A program made the translations under genes and the position numbers. The notes under the pieces were generated by a model. The model did not search any database, was not told the origin of the DNA, and saw only the letters and a list, made by a program, of their open reading frames with translations. From contig JAVHMA010000009.1 in the NCBI GenBank assembly GCA_031081715.1, positions 26,281-90,280 on the forward strand: a DNA stretch of 64,000 nt, in the 5' to 3' direction. Of this stretch, positions 27,890 through 36,963 are shown in pieces. Source of the stretch: Armatimonadota bacterium. Its GTDB lineage: Bacteria; Sysuimicrobiota; Sysuimicrobiia; Sysuimicrobiales; Humicultoraceae. The first letter of the stretch is position 1; every line of letters begins with the position of its first letter.

Positions 27890-29626
27890 TCACCGGTACG
27901 GCGTCCGGTAGTAGATGGTCTCGATGTCGTAGAACGCGAGCGGCGCCGGGCTGAAGTTGGCCAGGGTGTTACGGAAGGCCGGCTGCGTCAGCGGCGTCGC
28001 GAAGTAGATCACCGGCACCTGCTCGGCGACGATCTCCTGGAACCGGAAGTAGAGCTGGCGGCGCCGGTTCTGGTCCACGGTGGTGGCGGCCTGGTCGAAG
28101 AGCCGGTCGATCTCCGCCTCCCACTCCGTGGCCGGACGCTCCTGTTTGGGCCACCAGAGGTGGAGCGACCCGTTCGACCGCCAGACGTTCTGGCCGTTGT
28201 GCGGGTCCAGCGTACCGGTCAGCCCGAGCACGATCGCCTCCCAGTTGAAGGTGCCGACGAGCTTGTTGACCAAGGTGTTGAACGCCTCGGGTGCGGCGGT
28301 GACCCGCATCCCGAGCTTCGCCAGATCCTGGCGGATCAGGTTCATGATCGCCTCGCGGTCCTGGTTACCGGAGTTGGTCGCGATCGTGAACTCCACGACG
28401 TTCCCGGCGCTGTCCCGGAGCACCCCGTCAGCGCCCTTGGTGAACCCGGCCTCCCGCAGGAGCTGCTCGGCGCGGGCCAGGTCGTAGGGATACCCTCGCA
28501 CGTTGGGGTTGTGGAAGAAACGGTTGGCCGGGCTCTCCGGACCGTAGCGCACCGTGGCGCGGCCGGCGTAGACCTGCCGGACGATCGCCTCGCGGTCCAC
28601 CGCGTGCGCCACGGCCTGCCGGAACTTCGCGTTCTGGAACCAGGTGAGCTTGGGCGGCCGCACCCCGGCCGGGTTCTGGTTGAACGCCAGGAACTCGCCC
28701 CCGAACGTCGGCGGGCCGTCGAAGATCGTGAAGTTCTCGGCCTGCTGGCGCGCGCGGAACTCCGCGTACTCCCGCGGCCGCGCGCCGTACATGTCGGTCT
28801 GCTTCGCCTGGAATCGCAGCCGCATGGCATCCTGATTCGGGACGATCTCCATGACCAGCCGGGTCAGGTAGGGCAGTGGCTGGCCGCGCTTGTCCACCTT
28901 CCAGTACCGCGTGTTGCGCGTGAAGATCAGGCGCTGGCCCGGCACGTAGGACGCCAGCACGAACGGCCCGTTCCCAACCAGGTCGGCCGGCCGCGTGTTG
29001 ACGCCCCACGTCCGGTTGAACTCCGCGCCGCCGGCGCGGAGCGCGGCCTCGAGCTTGTGCTTCGGGACAATCTGCACCGGCCCCACGGTTCGGAGGAACG
29101 GCCCGAAAGGCTGCTCCGTGCGGAACTCGACGGTGTAGTCGTCGATCTTGCGGTAGCCGACGCGCTTGCCCGCGATCGTGAGCACGTCCGGCAGGCTGGA
29201 CTGCACGCCCGGCGTGAAGATGGCGTCGAAGGTGAAGATGACGTCGTCGGCGCCCAGCGGCCGCCCGTCCGACCACTGCACGCCCCGCCGGAGCCGGAAC
29301 GTCCAGACCCGACCATCCTGGCTCACGGTCCACGACTCGGCCAGGTTGGGCTCGACCTCGGTGGTCGTGCGGTTGGTCTCCGTCAGGCCTTCCCAGAGGA
29401 GCCCCGTCGGCGAGGAGCTCTCCTGCGAGGCGATCGGGTTGAACGTGCGCGGGTCGGAAATCGTGGAGGTCACGAAGGTCCCGCCGTACCGCCCGATGTC
29501 CGCGGCCTCGACGACGCGGGGGGTCGAAAGCCCCGGCCGGGGCGGCGCGGGCTGCGCCAGCGCCGGCGCGGTGCACAGCGCGCCGGCCAGGACGGCCGCG
29601 ATCAGGTGGCGATGGATGACGCGCAT
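27890..29626 (-). CDS. Peptide ABC transporter substrate-binding protein (SBP family 5)
   Basis: A 578-residue periplasmic binding protein with a signal peptide (RVIHRHLIAAVL..., cleavage near ALAQ, about residue 25). Conserved features include GVQWSDGRPLGADDVIFTFD and AVAHAVDREAIVRQVYAG, typical of SBP family 5 near the OppA/AppA branch. I chose the ATG at 29626 because it follows a GGGAGGGAGG ribosome site; the frame is open upstream but lacks a signal peptide there. It is the first gene of a set with two permeases and the small membrane protein. pcrA lies upstream. Confidence 0.93.
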   Translation of the reverse strand: MRVIHRHLIAAVLAGALCTAPALAQPAPPRPGLSTPRVVEAADIGRYGGTFVTSTISDPRTFNPIASQESSSPTGLLWEGLTETNRTTTEVEPNLAESWTVSQDGRVWTFRLRRGVQWSDGRPLGADDVIFTFDAIFTPGVQSSLPDVLTIAGKRVGYRKIDDYTVEFRTEQPFGPFLRTVGPVQIVPKHKLEAALRAGGAEFNRTWGVNTRPADLVGNGPFVLASYVPGQRLIFTRNTRYWKVDKRGQPLPYLTRLVMEIVPNQDAMRLRFQAKQTDMYGARPREYAEFRARQQAENFTIFDGPPTFGGEFLAFNQNPAGVRPPKLTWFQNAKFRQAVAHAVDREAIVRQVYAGRATVRYGPESPANRFFHNPNVRGYPYDLARAEQLLREAGFTKGADGVLRDSAGNVVEFTIATNSGNQDREAIMNLIRQDLAKLGMRVTAAPEAFNTLVNKLVGTFNWEAIVLGLTGTLDPHNGQNVWRSNGSLHLWWPKQERPATEWEAEIDRLFDQAATTVDQNRRRQLYFRFQEIVAEQVPVIYFATPLTQPAFRNTLANFSPAPLAFYDIETIYYRTPYR

Positions 29627-29727
29627 GCGCCTCCCTCCCTCGGATCGTTCTACAGTTACCGCTGCGCGCGCGGATTCCTGCCCGGGATACGCCCCTCGCC
29701 GCAAGGCGGTTCCCGCCGCGGGGAGGC

Positions 29728-31878
29728 TCAGTCCGCCGGTTCGAGCGGCGCGTAGCTTAAGGCCAGGCGCCTGGTCGCGCCGGCGAACCGGACGGTGACG
29801 ATCGCGCCCGCCCCCTCGCCCTCGACCTCGAGCACGCGCCCTTCGCCGAACTTCTCGTGCCGGACGCGCGCGCCGGGAGCCAGGTCCGGAATGGCCCGCA
29901 CCGGGGCGCGGGACGCGGGGCGCAAGCGGGCCTCGACCGCCCAGGGGTCCGGCGCGGACTGCGCGGAGAGCAAGTGCGAGGGAATCTCCTCGAGGAAGCG
30001 CGACGGGACCGAGAGCTGCGGCGCGCCGAAGACCGCCCGCGACCGCGCGTGGGTCAAAATCAGGCGCGACTTCGCGCGGGTGAACCCGACGTAGCAGAGT
30101 CGGCGCTCCTCGTCCAGCCCGCCTTCCTCGTCCATGGCGCGGACGTGCGGGCAGAGGCCCTCCTCGAGTCCGGTCACGAAGACTACCGGGAACTCCAGCC
30201 CCTTGGCCGAGTGGAGGGTCATCAGGGTCACGCGGTCCACGTCATCGCGGTAGGTGTCGACGTCGGCGACCAGCGCCAGGTGCTGGAGGAACGCGGCCAG
30301 ACCCGGCTCCCCGGTGCTCTCCTCGACCTCCTGGGCCACGGTGACCAGCTCGCGGAGGTTGTCCAGCCGACCCTGCGCCTCTTCGGTGCCCTCGGCCTCG
30401 AGCATCTCGGCGTAACCCGTGGCCGCGATCGCGCGCGCGATCACCTGGCTGGCGGGCAGGGTCGTGGCAGCCTCGGCCAGGGACGCGATGGTCTGCGCGA
30501 ACGCCTCCAAGGCCCGAGCCTGCGCCCGCGGCAGGCGGTCGAGCGCCTCGGGCCGTCGCATCGCCTCCAGGATCGTGCAGCCCGCCGTCTCGGCCCACGC
30601 GGCCAGCCGGGCGAGCGAGACCTCGCCGATGCCGCGGCGCGGGGTGGCCAGCGCCCGCCGCAGGCTGGCCCCCTCCCCGGGGGCGACGACGAGCCGCAGG
30701 TAGGCGAGCAGGTCCTTCACCTCCTTGCGCTCGTAAAACCGCACCCCGCCCACGATCTGGTAGGGCACGCCGGCGCGCAGGAACTCCTCCTCGAGCACGC
30801 GCGACTGGGCGTTCGTGCGGTAGAGCACCGCGATCTCGCCGGGCCGGATGCCCTCGGCCCCCAGCCCGCGGATGCGGTCGAGCACGAACCGGGCCTCGTC
30901 GGCGGCGTCGGCCGCCTCGTAGGCCGACACCGGCAGGCCGTCGGCGTTGTGCGTCCACAGCTCCTTCGCGTGCCGGTGCGGGTTGTGCCGGATGACCGCG
31001 TGCGCCGCGGCGAGGATGGTCTTTGTGGAGCGGTAGTTCTGGGCGAGTGTGATGACCGTGGCGTCGGGGTAGTCGCGCTCGAACTCGAGGATGTTGCGCA
31101 CATCGGCGCCGCGCCATCGGTAGATCGACTGGTCGTCGTCGCCCACCACGCTCACGTTCCGGTGCCGGCCGGCCAGCGCTCGGACCAGGAGGTACTGGGC
31201 GTGGTTGGTGTCCTGGTACTCGTCCACTAGGACGTGCTCGAACCGGTCCTGGTAGCGGTGGAGGACATCGGGGTGCTCGTCGAACAGCCGCAGCGTCTCC
31301 ACCAGCAGGTCGTCGAAGTCCAGCGCGCCGGCCGCGCGCAGCGCCGCCTGGTAGATGCGCCAGACGCGCGCGGCGGCCTCTTCCATGAACGACGACGCCC
31401 GCGCGGCGTAGCGCTCCGCGTCGAGGGCCTCGTCCTTCGCGCGGCCGATCATCGCGTGGATAGCGGCCGGCGGGAACCGGCGCTCGTCGAGGCGCAGCTC
31501 GGCCAGGGCGTCCCGGATGAGGCGCCGCTGGTCGTCCTCGTCGTAGATGGCAAACGCCGCCGGGACCCCGACGCGCTCGCCATCCGCCCGGAGGATGCGG
31601 CTGCAGACCGCGTGGAAGGTGCCGATCCAGATGGGCCGCGCCACCGGCCCGCCGAGCAGGCGGTCGATGCGCTCGCGCATCTCGTGCGCGGCCTTGTTGG
31701 TGAACGTCACCGCCAGGATGCGTCCCGGGGCCAGGCCGCGCTCGCGGATCAGGTAGGCCACCCGGTGCGTCAGCACGCGCGTCTTGCCCGAGCCGGCGCC
31801 CGCGAGGATCAACAGCGGGCCGCCGGGATGGGTCACCGCCTCGCGTTGCTGGGGGTTCAGGCCGGCGAGCAGGTCCAT
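29728..31878 (-). CDS. pcrA: ATP-dependent 3'-5' DNA helicase PcrA/UvrD
   Basis: A 716-residue superfamily 1A helicase. Motifs run in order: Q motif LNPQQREAV, Walker A GAGSGKT (about 31-37), motif Ia TFTNKAA, motif II DEYQDTN, motif III GDDDQSIYRWRGA, motif IV YRS, motif V LMTLHSAKGLEF and motif VI TRAK. The C-terminus (about 655-716) is the Tudor-like domain (GARVRHEKFGEGRVLEVEG) that contacts RNA polymerase in PcrA/UvrD. It acts in nucleotide-excision repair, removal of recombination intermediates and conflict resolution. A good promoter sits directly upstream, so it is transcribed separately from the transporter operon downstream. Confidence 0.97.
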   Translation of the reverse strand: MDLLAGLNPQQREAVTHPGGPLLILAGAGSGKTRVLTHRVAYLIRERGLAPGRILAVTFTNKAAHEMRERIDRLLGGPVARPIWIGTFHAVCSRILRADGERVGVPAAFAIYDEDDQRRLIRDALAELRLDERRFPPAAIHAMIGRAKDEALDAERYAARASSFMEEAAARVWRIYQAALRAAGALDFDDLLVETLRLFDEHPDVLHRYQDRFEHVLVDEYQDTNHAQYLLVRALAGRHRNVSVVGDDDQSIYRWRGADVRNILEFERDYPDATVITLAQNYRSTKTILAAAHAVIRHNPHRHAKELWTHNADGLPVSAYEAADAADEARFVLDRIRGLGAEGIRPGEIAVLYRTNAQSRVLEEEFLRAGVPYQIVGGVRFYERKEVKDLLAYLRLVVAPGEGASLRRALATPRRGIGEVSLARLAAWAETAGCTILEAMRRPEALDRLPRAQARALEAFAQTIASLAEAATTLPASQVIARAIAATGYAEMLEAEGTEEAQGRLDNLRELVTVAQEVEESTGEPGLAAFLQHLALVADVDTYRDDVDRVTLMTLHSAKGLEFPVVFVTGLEEGLCPHVRAMDEEGGLDEERRLCYVGFTRAKSRLILTHARSRAVFGAPQLSVPSRFLEEIPSHLLSAQSAPDPWAVEARLRPASRAPVRAIPDLAPGARVRHEKFGEGRVLEVEGEGAGAIVTVRFAGATRRLALSYAPLEPAD

Positions 31879-31892
31879 GGGGTCCGCCGTCC

Positions 31893-31921
31893 ACTATATC
31901 GGCCGGCCCGCGGCGGCGCAA
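31893..31921 (-). promoter_or_regulatory. Predicted sigma-70-type promoter for pcrA
   Basis: On the minus strand TTGCGC (-35) and TATAGT (-10) are separated by exactly 17 bp, 14 bp from the pcrA ATG. The leader would be about 8 nt. This A+T-rich -10 stands out in GC-rich sequence. The prediction rests on sequence only. Confidence 0.55.
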
Positions 31922-31938
31922 ACAGGGCGATCGGCGAT

Positions 31939-32445
31939 TCAGACGTCCGACGGGCCGAAGCGGCGGATGCCCGGGACGCGGTCGAACGCCTGATCGGCGG
32001 ACGCGAGGATGGAGAGCCCGGCATCCCGCATGTGCATTGGCACCAGCGAGTCGTTGACGAGGAGCCCGTGCGCCTGCCGAAACTCCTGGCTGGCCGTCAG
32101 GAACCCCTCGGGCAGCGGCAGGACCTCCACGCGCATCCGGGCGATGCTCAATGCGGAGAAGTAGTACTTCGACAGCGTGCGCACCAGGTCGGGCTGGCGG
32201 GCCAGGCGAGCCGCCGGATTCGGCCTGACCGCGAGCCCGCGTTCGACTGCCTCGAGCATCATCAGTCGGTGGGAGACCTCCAGCAGGCCAACCTGGCCGA
32301 TGTATCCCAGCAGGTCGCCCTGCTCGACGCGGCCGAGGAACGCGGAACAGTCCTCTGACGCCGCGGCAAAGTGCGCGATGAAGATGTTGGCGTCGATGTA
32401 GACCCGGGCCCCTGCTGGGACCTCACTCAGGTCCATAGAGGTCAT
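31939..32445 (-). CDS. PIN-domain toxin, VapC-like ribonuclease
   Basis: A 168-residue PIN-domain protein. The metal-binding acidic residues are in YIDANIFI (Asp18), LLEVSHR, VNDSLV and ASADQAFD. PIN toxins are magnesium-dependent RNases that cut tRNA or rRNA when released from their antitoxin. Its 5' end overlaps the antitoxin gene by 23 bp from this start, or by 14 bp if the second ATG (32436) is used. It is somewhat longer than typical VapC because of a central helical insertion (about 70-100). It is unlike the second PIN toxin at 36221. Confidence 0.87.
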   Translation of the reverse strand: MTSMDLSEVPAGARVYIDANIFIAHFAAASEDCSAFLGRVEQGDLLGYIGQVGLLEVSHRLMMLEAVERGLAVRPNPAARLARQPDLVRTLSKYYFSALSIARMRVEVLPLPEGFLTASQEFRQAHGLLVNDSLVPMHMRDAGLSILASADQAFDRVPGIRRFGPSDV

Positions 32446-32653
32446 CCTGGAGGACGAGCCACAAGGCGCGCCGCGAGACCTTGTAGGTGCCGCGCGTTTC
32501 CGCCACTGCGGACGCCCCGGCCAGGTGGCCGGCCAGGTATCGCCTCAAGGCGTCCTCGATGACCACGTTCGTCCGGACGCCCTGACGCCGAGCCAGGTCC
32601 CGGGCCCGCTGGTAGAGCCCCGCGTCCAGGGCCGTGCCGATCTTCCGCCTCAT
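32423..32653 (-). CDS. Ribbon-helix-helix antitoxin, VapB-like
   Basis: A 76-residue protein. The N-terminal 40 residues (MRRKIGTALDAGLYQRARDL...VVIEDALRRYL) look like a ribbon-helix-helix DNA-binding domain. The C-terminal tail (about 50-76, rich in Trp, Leu and Asp) is the likely toxin-binding segment. The gene precedes and overlaps the PIN toxin gene, the standard vapBC order. A predicted promoter lies so close upstream that the transcript may be leaderless. Confidence 0.82.
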   Translation of the reverse strand: MRRKIGTALDAGLYQRARDLARRQGVRTNVVIEDALRRYLAGHLAGASAVAETRGTYKVSRRALWLVLQDDLYGPE

Positions 32654-32659
32654 ACGCCC

Positions 32660-32688
32660 AGCGTATTACGGAGAACGCTAGAAATCAA
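32660..32688 (-). promoter_or_regulatory. Predicted vapBC promoter, possibly leaderless, with inverted repeat
   Basis: TTGATT (-35) and TACGCT (-10) are 17 bp apart on the minus strand, and the -10 box is only 6 bp from the antitoxin ATG, which suggests a leaderless mRNA. An inverted repeat CTAGA/TCTAG (32678-32682 and 32697-32701) covers the -35 region and could be the antitoxin operator. The region is markedly A+T-rich compared with its surroundings. Confidence 0.45.
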
Positions 32689-32793
32689 GATGAATGTCTA
32701 GATGTGTAGATGTTGCGCTCAGCCCGCCTCGGACGCGACGCCGGGCACGGCCGACGTGCCCCCACGCCGCGGATCGCGGCGACGGCCGCTGCG

Positions 32794-34314
32794 CTACTCC
32801 CACTCGATCGTCGCCGGCGGCTTGCTCGTGATGTCGTAGACCACCCGCGTGACGCCCGGCACCTCGCGCGTGACGCGGCTGGCGATCGCCTCCAGCACCT
32901 CGTCGGGCAGCCGGGCCCAGTCCGCGGTCATGCCGTCCTCGCTGGTCACCGCGCGGACGACCACCACCTGCCCGTAGGTGCGCGCATCGCCCATGACGCC
33001 GACGGTGTGCACCGGCAGGAGCACGCCGAACGCCTGCCAGATCTCCAGCGCGAGCCCGGCCGCGCGGAGCTCGTCGAGAATGATCGCGTCGGCGGCGCGG
33101 AGCAGGTCGAGGCGCTCGCGGGTGACCTCGCCCACAATCCGGATCGCCAGGCCCGGGCCGGGAAACGGGTGGCGGGCGATCATGCGGTCGGGCAGTCCGA
33201 GCTGCCGCGCGACCTCGCGCACCTCGTCCTTGAAGAGCTCGCGGAACGGTTCGACGAGCCGGAATCGCATGCGCTCCGGCAGGCCGCCGACGTTGTGGTG
33301 CGTCTTGATGCGGGCGGCCGTGCGGGTGCCGCTCTCGATCACGTCGGGGTAGAGCGTCCCCTGGACCAGGAAGTCGATCTCGCCCAGGCGCGCCGCCTCC
33401 TCCTCGAAGACGCGCACGAACTCCTCGCCGATGACCTTGCGCTTCCGCTCGGGGTCGGTCACCCCGCGCAGCCGCGCCAGGAACCGGTCCGCCGCGTCCA
33501 CGTGGACGAGCGGCACCTGGAAGGTATCGCGGAACGTGCGCACCACCTGCTCGGGCTCGTCCTGGCGCAGCAGGCCGTGGTCCACGAAGACGCACGTGAG
33601 CTGGTCGCCGATCGCCCGGTGCACCAGGGCCGCGGCGGTGGCCGAGTCCACGCCGCCCGAGAGTGCGCACAGCGCGCGCCCGCCGCCGACCTGCTCGCGG
33701 ATCGCCGCGGTGCCGCGGTCGATGAACGAGCTCATGGTCCACGTGGGTTGGCACCCACAGACCTGATAGAGGAAGTTGCGCAACACCTCGAGCCCCCACG
33801 GCGTGTGGGAGACCTCCGGGTGGAACTGCAGCCCGTAGAGCCGCCGGCGCCGGTCGGCCATGGCCGCCACGGCGTTGCGGTCAGTGTGCGCGAGCGGGAC
33901 GAACCCCTCGGGGAGCGCGACGATCGAGTCGCCGTGGCTCATCCAGCAGATCAGCCGGGGCTCGAGCCCGGCGAACAGGTCGGCGCCGTCGTCCACGAAC
34001 AGCCGCGTGCGGCCGTACTCCCGCTGGTCGGCCGCCGCGGTGCGACCGCCGGGCAGCAGGTGGGCCATCAACTGCATGCCGTAGCAGATGCCCAGCGTGG
34101 GGATGCCGGCCTCCATGATCCGCGGGTCGGGCAGCGGCGCGCCCGGCTCGTAGACGCTCGCCGGCCCGCCCGAGAGCACGAGGCCCTGCGGGGCATGGGC
34201 CAAAATCTGCTCGAGCGGGGTGTCGTAGGGCAGGATTAGGCTGTAGACGCGGCTCTCGCGAATGCGGCGCGCGATGAGCTGCGCGTACTGCGCGCCGAAG
34301 TCCAGCACCACCAC
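32794..34314 (-). CDS. guaA: GMP synthase (glutamine-hydrolysing)
   Basis: A protein of about 506 residues. The N-terminal class I glutamine amidotransferase has Cys in LGICYGMQ and the His-Glu pair in QFHPEVSHT. The ATP-pyrophosphatase domain has the P-loop SGGVDS, and the GMP-synthase C-terminal dimer domain includes [13 protein letters not shown] and the end motif KPPATIEWE. It amidates XMP to GMP. Start choice is unsettled. The first in-frame GTG (34314) gives [10 protein letters not shown], a normal but short N-terminus with no ribosome site. A CTG at 34374 would overlap the guaB3 stop as CTGA and has AAGGTGG upstream. It follows guaB3 and hpt in one operon. Confidence 0.95.
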   Translation of the reverse strand: MVVLDFGAQYAQLIARRIRESRVYSLILPYDTPLEQILAHAPQGLVLSGGPASVYEPGAPLPDPRIMEAGIPTLGICYGMQLMAHLLPGGRTAAADQREYGRTRLFVDDGADLFAGLEPRLICWMSHGDSIVALPEGFVPLAHTDRNAVAAMADRRRRLYGLQFHPEVSHTPWGLEVLRNFLYQVCGCQPTWTMSSFIDRGTAAIREQVGGGRALCALSGGVDSATAAALVHRAIGDQLTCVFVDHGLLRQDEPEQVVRTFRDTFQVPLVHVDAADRFLARLRGVTDPERKRKVIGEEFVRVFEEEAARLGEIDFLVQGTLYPDVIESGTRTAARIKTHHNVGGLPERMRFRLVEPFRELFKDEVREVARQLGLPDRMIARHPFPGPGLAIRIVGEVTRERLDLLRAADAIILDELRAAGLALEIWQAFGVLLPVHTVGVMGDARTYGQVVVVRAVTSEDGMTADWARLPDEVLEAIASRVTREVPGVTRVVYDITSKPPATIEWE

Positions 34315-34370
34315 CGGCCGCGGGGGCGGCCCGGTCTCGGTCGCGAGCTGGAGCTGCGGCTGGACGGCGG

Positions 34371-35585
34371 TCAGCGGCCCTGTCCCACCTTCTGGCTGAA
34401 CTGCGCCGCCTTGCCCTCGCTCGCCAGCGTGGGCGCAATCACGATCTCGGCGGCGTGCATCTCCCGGATGGTCGCGGCCCCACACATCCCCATCGCGGTG
34501 CGCAGCGCCTCGGCCAGGTTGTGCGACCCGTCGTCCACGCCGGCGGGCCCGAGCAAGATCTGCCGAAGCGTACCGGTGGCGCCGACCCGAATCCGCGTTC
34601 CCCGCGGCAGCGCCGCGTGCGGCGTCGCCATGCCCCAGTGGAACCCCCGACCCGGCGCCTCTTCCGCCCGGGCCAGCGCCGAGCCCAGCATGACCGCGTC
34701 GGCCCCGCAGGCGATGGCGCGGGCGACATCGCCGCCCACCGCGATCCCGCCGTCGGCGACGATGGGGACGTAGCGTCCACTGCGGCGCGCGTGGTCGTCG
34801 CGCGCCGCGGCCACGTCGCAGATCGCGGTGGCCTGCGGAACGCCGAGGCCGAGCACGCGCCGGCTCGTGCACGCCGCGCCCGGCCCGACCCCGACGAACA
34901 GCGCTGCCACGCCCGCCTCCAGCAGGCCGGCCGCGGCGTCGTAGCCCACGCAGTTGCCGGCCATCACCGGCACGCGCAGCCGCGCGGTCAGGTCGCGCAG
35001 CGAGAGCGCACGGCCGCGGGACGAGCGGTGCTGCTCGGTGACGACCGTGGACTGCACCAGGATCAGGTCGGCCCCGGCGGCCTCGGCCACCGGCGCCAGG
35101 CGCGGGGCCGCGGCCGGCGTCATGGACACGCAGCAGGCCGCGCCCGCATCGCGCACCGCGGCCACGCGCGCCGCGATGAGCTCCTCCTGGATGGGCGCGC
35201 GGTAGAGCCGCTGCATCAGCCCGATGACCTCGTCGGGGGCCGCGGCCGCGATCGCGGCGAGCGGCTCCGCCGGGTCGGCGTAGCGCGTCTGGAGCCCCTC
35301 CAGGTTGAGCACGCCGAGCCCGCCGAGCGCCGCCATGATCCCCGCGGTGCGCACGTCCGTCACGCTGTCCATCGCCGCGGCCACGAACGGCAACCGGAAC
35401 GCGAGCGCGCCGACCCGCCAGGACAGGTCGACGTCTTCGGGGTCCACGGTCGCGGCGGCCGGCACCAGCGCGATCTCGTCCAGGCTGTAGGTGCGCCGGG
35501 CGCGCCGGCCCACCCCGAGCAGCGCGCCGCTGGCGTCCTGGTCCTCGGCGCGGGCGATCTCGCGCGTGGGCGTGTGCGTGGTCAT
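34371..35585 (-). CDS. guaB3: GuaB3-type IMP dehydrogenase-related protein
   Basis: A 404-residue TIM-barrel protein of the IMP dehydrogenase/GMP reductase superfamily that lacks the CBS pair of normal GuaB. Its start ([19 protein letters not shown]), the [12 protein letters not shown] segment, [17 protein letters not shown] and the catalytic-Cys loop [10 protein letters not shown] mark the GuaB3 clade known from Actinobacteria and Cyanobacteria. It lies between hpt and guaA, so a role in the IMP-to-XMP step (or another step of the guanine nucleotide route) is likely. No canonical GuaB is in the window. The ATG has a GGAGGTGA ribosome site. Confidence 0.88.
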   Translation of the reverse strand: MTTHTPTREIARAEDQDASGALLGVGRRARRTYSLDEIALVPAAATVDPEDVDLSWRVGALAFRLPFVAAAMDSVTDVRTAGIMAALGGLGVLNLEGLQTRYADPAEPLAAIAAAAPDEVIGLMQRLYRAPIQEELIAARVAAVRDAGAACCVSMTPAAAPRLAPVAEAAGADLILVQSTVVTEQHRSSRGRALSLRDLTARLRVPVMAGNCVGYDAAAGLLEAGVAALFVGVGPGAACTSRRVLGLGVPQATAICDVAAARDDHARRSGRYVPIVADGGIAVGGDVARAIACGADAVMLGSALARAEEAPGRGFHWGMATPHAALPRGTRIRVGATGTLRQILLGPAGVDDGSHNLAEALRTAMGMCGAATIREMHAAEIVIAPTLASEGKAAQFSQKVGQGR

Positions 35586-35619
35586 CGACGGGTCACCTCC
35601 GGCGCAGTGGCGTCCGACG

Positions 35620-36165
35620 TCACGTCCCGTACAGCTCCGGCTTCAGCACAGCGATGTAGGGCAGGTTGCGGTACCGGCCGGCGTAGTCCAGGCCGTAGCC
35701 GATGACGAACTTATCCGGGATCTCGAACCCGCGGAAGTCGATCTGCACCGCGCGCAGCCGGCGGGGCCGCTTGTCGAGCAGGGCGCACACGCGCAGGGAG
35801 GCCGGATAGCGCGCCTTGAGCGTCTCGAGCAGGTAGTCCATGGTCAGGCCGGTGTCGATGATGTCGTCGACGACGATGACGTGGCGACCCTCGATGCTCT
35901 GGTCGAGGTCTTTGAGGATGCGGACGATGCCGCTCGACTCGGTACCGGCGCCGTAGGACTGCGTCGCCATGAAGTCGATCTGGCAGGGCACGCTGATGGC
36001 GCGCAGCAGGTCGGCCAGAAAGACGAAGGCACCCGTGAGGATGCCGACGAGCAGGGGGTCTTTTCCGTTGTAGTCCTGGGCGATCTGCCGGCCGAGCTCC
36101 CGGACGCGGTCCTGGAGGACCGCCTCCGGGATGAGGACTTCTTCGACGTCGTCCACCAGGCCCAA
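35620..36165 (-). CDS. hpt: Hypoxanthine phosphoribosyltransferase
   Basis: A 181-residue type I phosphoribosyltransferase. The PRPP-binding motif is VIVVDDIIDTGLT (about 96-108). The substrate-side features include KDPLLVGILTGAFVFLADLLRA, the flexible-loop SYG (near residue 70) and the C-terminal DKFVIGYGLDYAGRYRNLPYI signature of HPRT. It salvages hypoxanthine and guanine to IMP and GMP. The start is TTG at 36165, supported by a GAGGTGAGG ribosome site 7 bp upstream; GTG at 36156 is an alternative. It leads the hpt-guaB3-guaA unit. Confidence 0.95.
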   Translation of the reverse strand: MGLVDDVEEVLIPEAVLQDRVRELGRQIAQDYNGKDPLLVGILTGAFVFLADLLRAISVPCQIDFMATQSYGAGTESSGIVRILKDLDQSIEGRHVIVVDDIIDTGLTMDYLLETLKARYPASLRVCALLDKRPRRLRAVQIDFRGFEIPDKFVIGYGLDYAGRYRNLPYIAVLKPELYGT

Positions 36166-36195
36166 CCGGGGTCCTCACCTCGCGGGATTTAGGCC

Positions 36196-36223
36196 ATTAT
36201 AGCAGCAGGGGGTCGGGCGTCTA
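36196..36223 (-). promoter_or_regulatory. Predicted strong promoter for hpt-guaB3-guaA
   Basis: The minus strand carries TGC-TATAAT, a consensus -10 box with the extended TG, and TAGACG (-35) 16 bp upstream of it. The -35 box overlaps the stop codon of the upstream PIN toxin gene. The start of transcription would fall about 24 nt before the hpt TTG. Confidence 0.65.
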
Positions 36224-36658
36224 GCCCCCTTGCTCGAGGCGCTCGGTGTGCAGCCCCGAGAACCGCGCGAAGTCGCGGTCCTCGGTCAGGAGCGTCCGCA
36301 CGCCGTGCTCCCGGCAGAGCGCAACGATCTGGGCGTCGAACGCCAGGTTGCCCGTGGCCTGGGCCTGCACGATGGCCTCGTGCAGCAGCCGCCAGAACCG
36401 CTCACCGGGCGCCAGGACGACCAAGCTCGGACTCTCGATCAGCCCCTGGAGCGCGGCGAGGGCCTCCTCGAGGCGGGACGGGGGCACGAGCACCCGGGGG
36501 TGCGTCACCACGCGGACGAACTCCCCCACGCAGAATACGGGAAGTCCCCACAGGGCCGATCCCTCGGCCAGCTGCTGGAGGCGCCGCGCAGCGGCCCGAT
36601 GCAGGGGAAACTCCTCGCGGTGCGCGTAGACGAGGACGTTCGTGTCGACGGCGATCAC
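36221..36658 (-). CDS. PIN-domain toxin, VapC-like ribonuclease
   Basis: A 145-residue PIN-domain protein with the acidic metal site in IAVDTNVLVY (Asp5), VGEFVRV (Glu46), FDAQIVAL and TEDRDF. It belongs to the VapC family with a VTHPR motif, found in many bacterial type II toxin-antitoxin loci. The GTG start overlaps the antitoxin stop as GTGA, so toxin synthesis is coupled to antitoxin synthesis. Upstream extension of the frame would only duplicate antitoxin sequence. Confidence 0.9.
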   Translation of the reverse strand: MIAVDTNVLVYAHREEFPLHRAAARRLQQLAEGSALWGLPVFCVGEFVRVVTHPRVLVPPSRLEEALAALQGLIESPSLVVLAPGERFWRLLHEAIVQAQATGNLAFDAQIVALCREHGVRTLLTEDRDFARFSGLHTERLEQGG

Positions 36659-36888
36659 CCGCGGCCCTCCATGTGATCGTAGAGCGCGTCCCGGTCGGCG
36701 ATGTCGACCGCGGACACCTCGGTGCCCCGACGGGTGGTCCACGTGAAGCGATACGCGGGACGCCGGGGCCGAACCAGGAGGAGGCGCAGCGCCTCTTCGA
36801 TCACGGACGTCAGGGTGCGCCCCTCCCGCGCCGCGCGCTTCTTGGCCTCTCGCACCAGCCCGTCGTCGAGGTTCAGCGTCGTGCGCAT
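36655..36888 (-). CDS. Ribbon-helix-helix antitoxin, VapB-like
   Basis: A 77-residue protein. The first 38 residues (MRTTLNLDDGLVREAKKRAAREGRTLTSVIEEALR) are a classic ribbon-helix-helix domain of the VapB family, and the C-terminal tail with Trp and acidic residues likely blocks the toxin active site. GGAGG precedes the ATG. A consensus-like promoter with an imperfect inverted repeat lies directly upstream, as expected for an autorepressed toxin-antitoxin operon. Confidence 0.9.
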   Translation of the reverse strand: MRTTLNLDDGLVREAKKRAAREGRTLTSVIEEALRLLLVRPRRPAYRFTWTTRRGTEVSAVDIADRDALYDHMEGRG

Positions 36889-36908
36889 GGCCTCGCCCTC
36901 CGCAGATA

Positions 36909-36938
36909 AGCATACTGAGCAATGCAGATAGCTGTCAA
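36909..36938 (-). promoter_or_regulatory. Predicted promoter/operator of the second vapBC operon
   Basis: Consensus TTGACA (-35) and TATGCT (-10) are 18 bp apart on the minus strand. An imperfect inverted repeat (ATCTGCAT ... ATGCTTAT, six of eight pairs) covers the spacer and -10 box and is a good candidate for the VapB operator. The leader is about 14 nt and contains GGAGG. Confidence 0.65.
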
Positions 36939-36963
36939 CGTGAACGCCGACCGACCGGACTCG

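Noticed and set aside
19312..29626. The HTH gene, glycosyltransferase and importers as an integrated element
   Set aside because: There are no flanking repeats, integrase or tRNA target, and base composition is like that of the neighbours.
32794..34872. A 692-residue reading of guaA extending into guaB3
   Set aside because: The extra part is an out-of-frame shadow of guaB3. Only the GTG at 34314 or the CTG at 34374 are reasonable starts.
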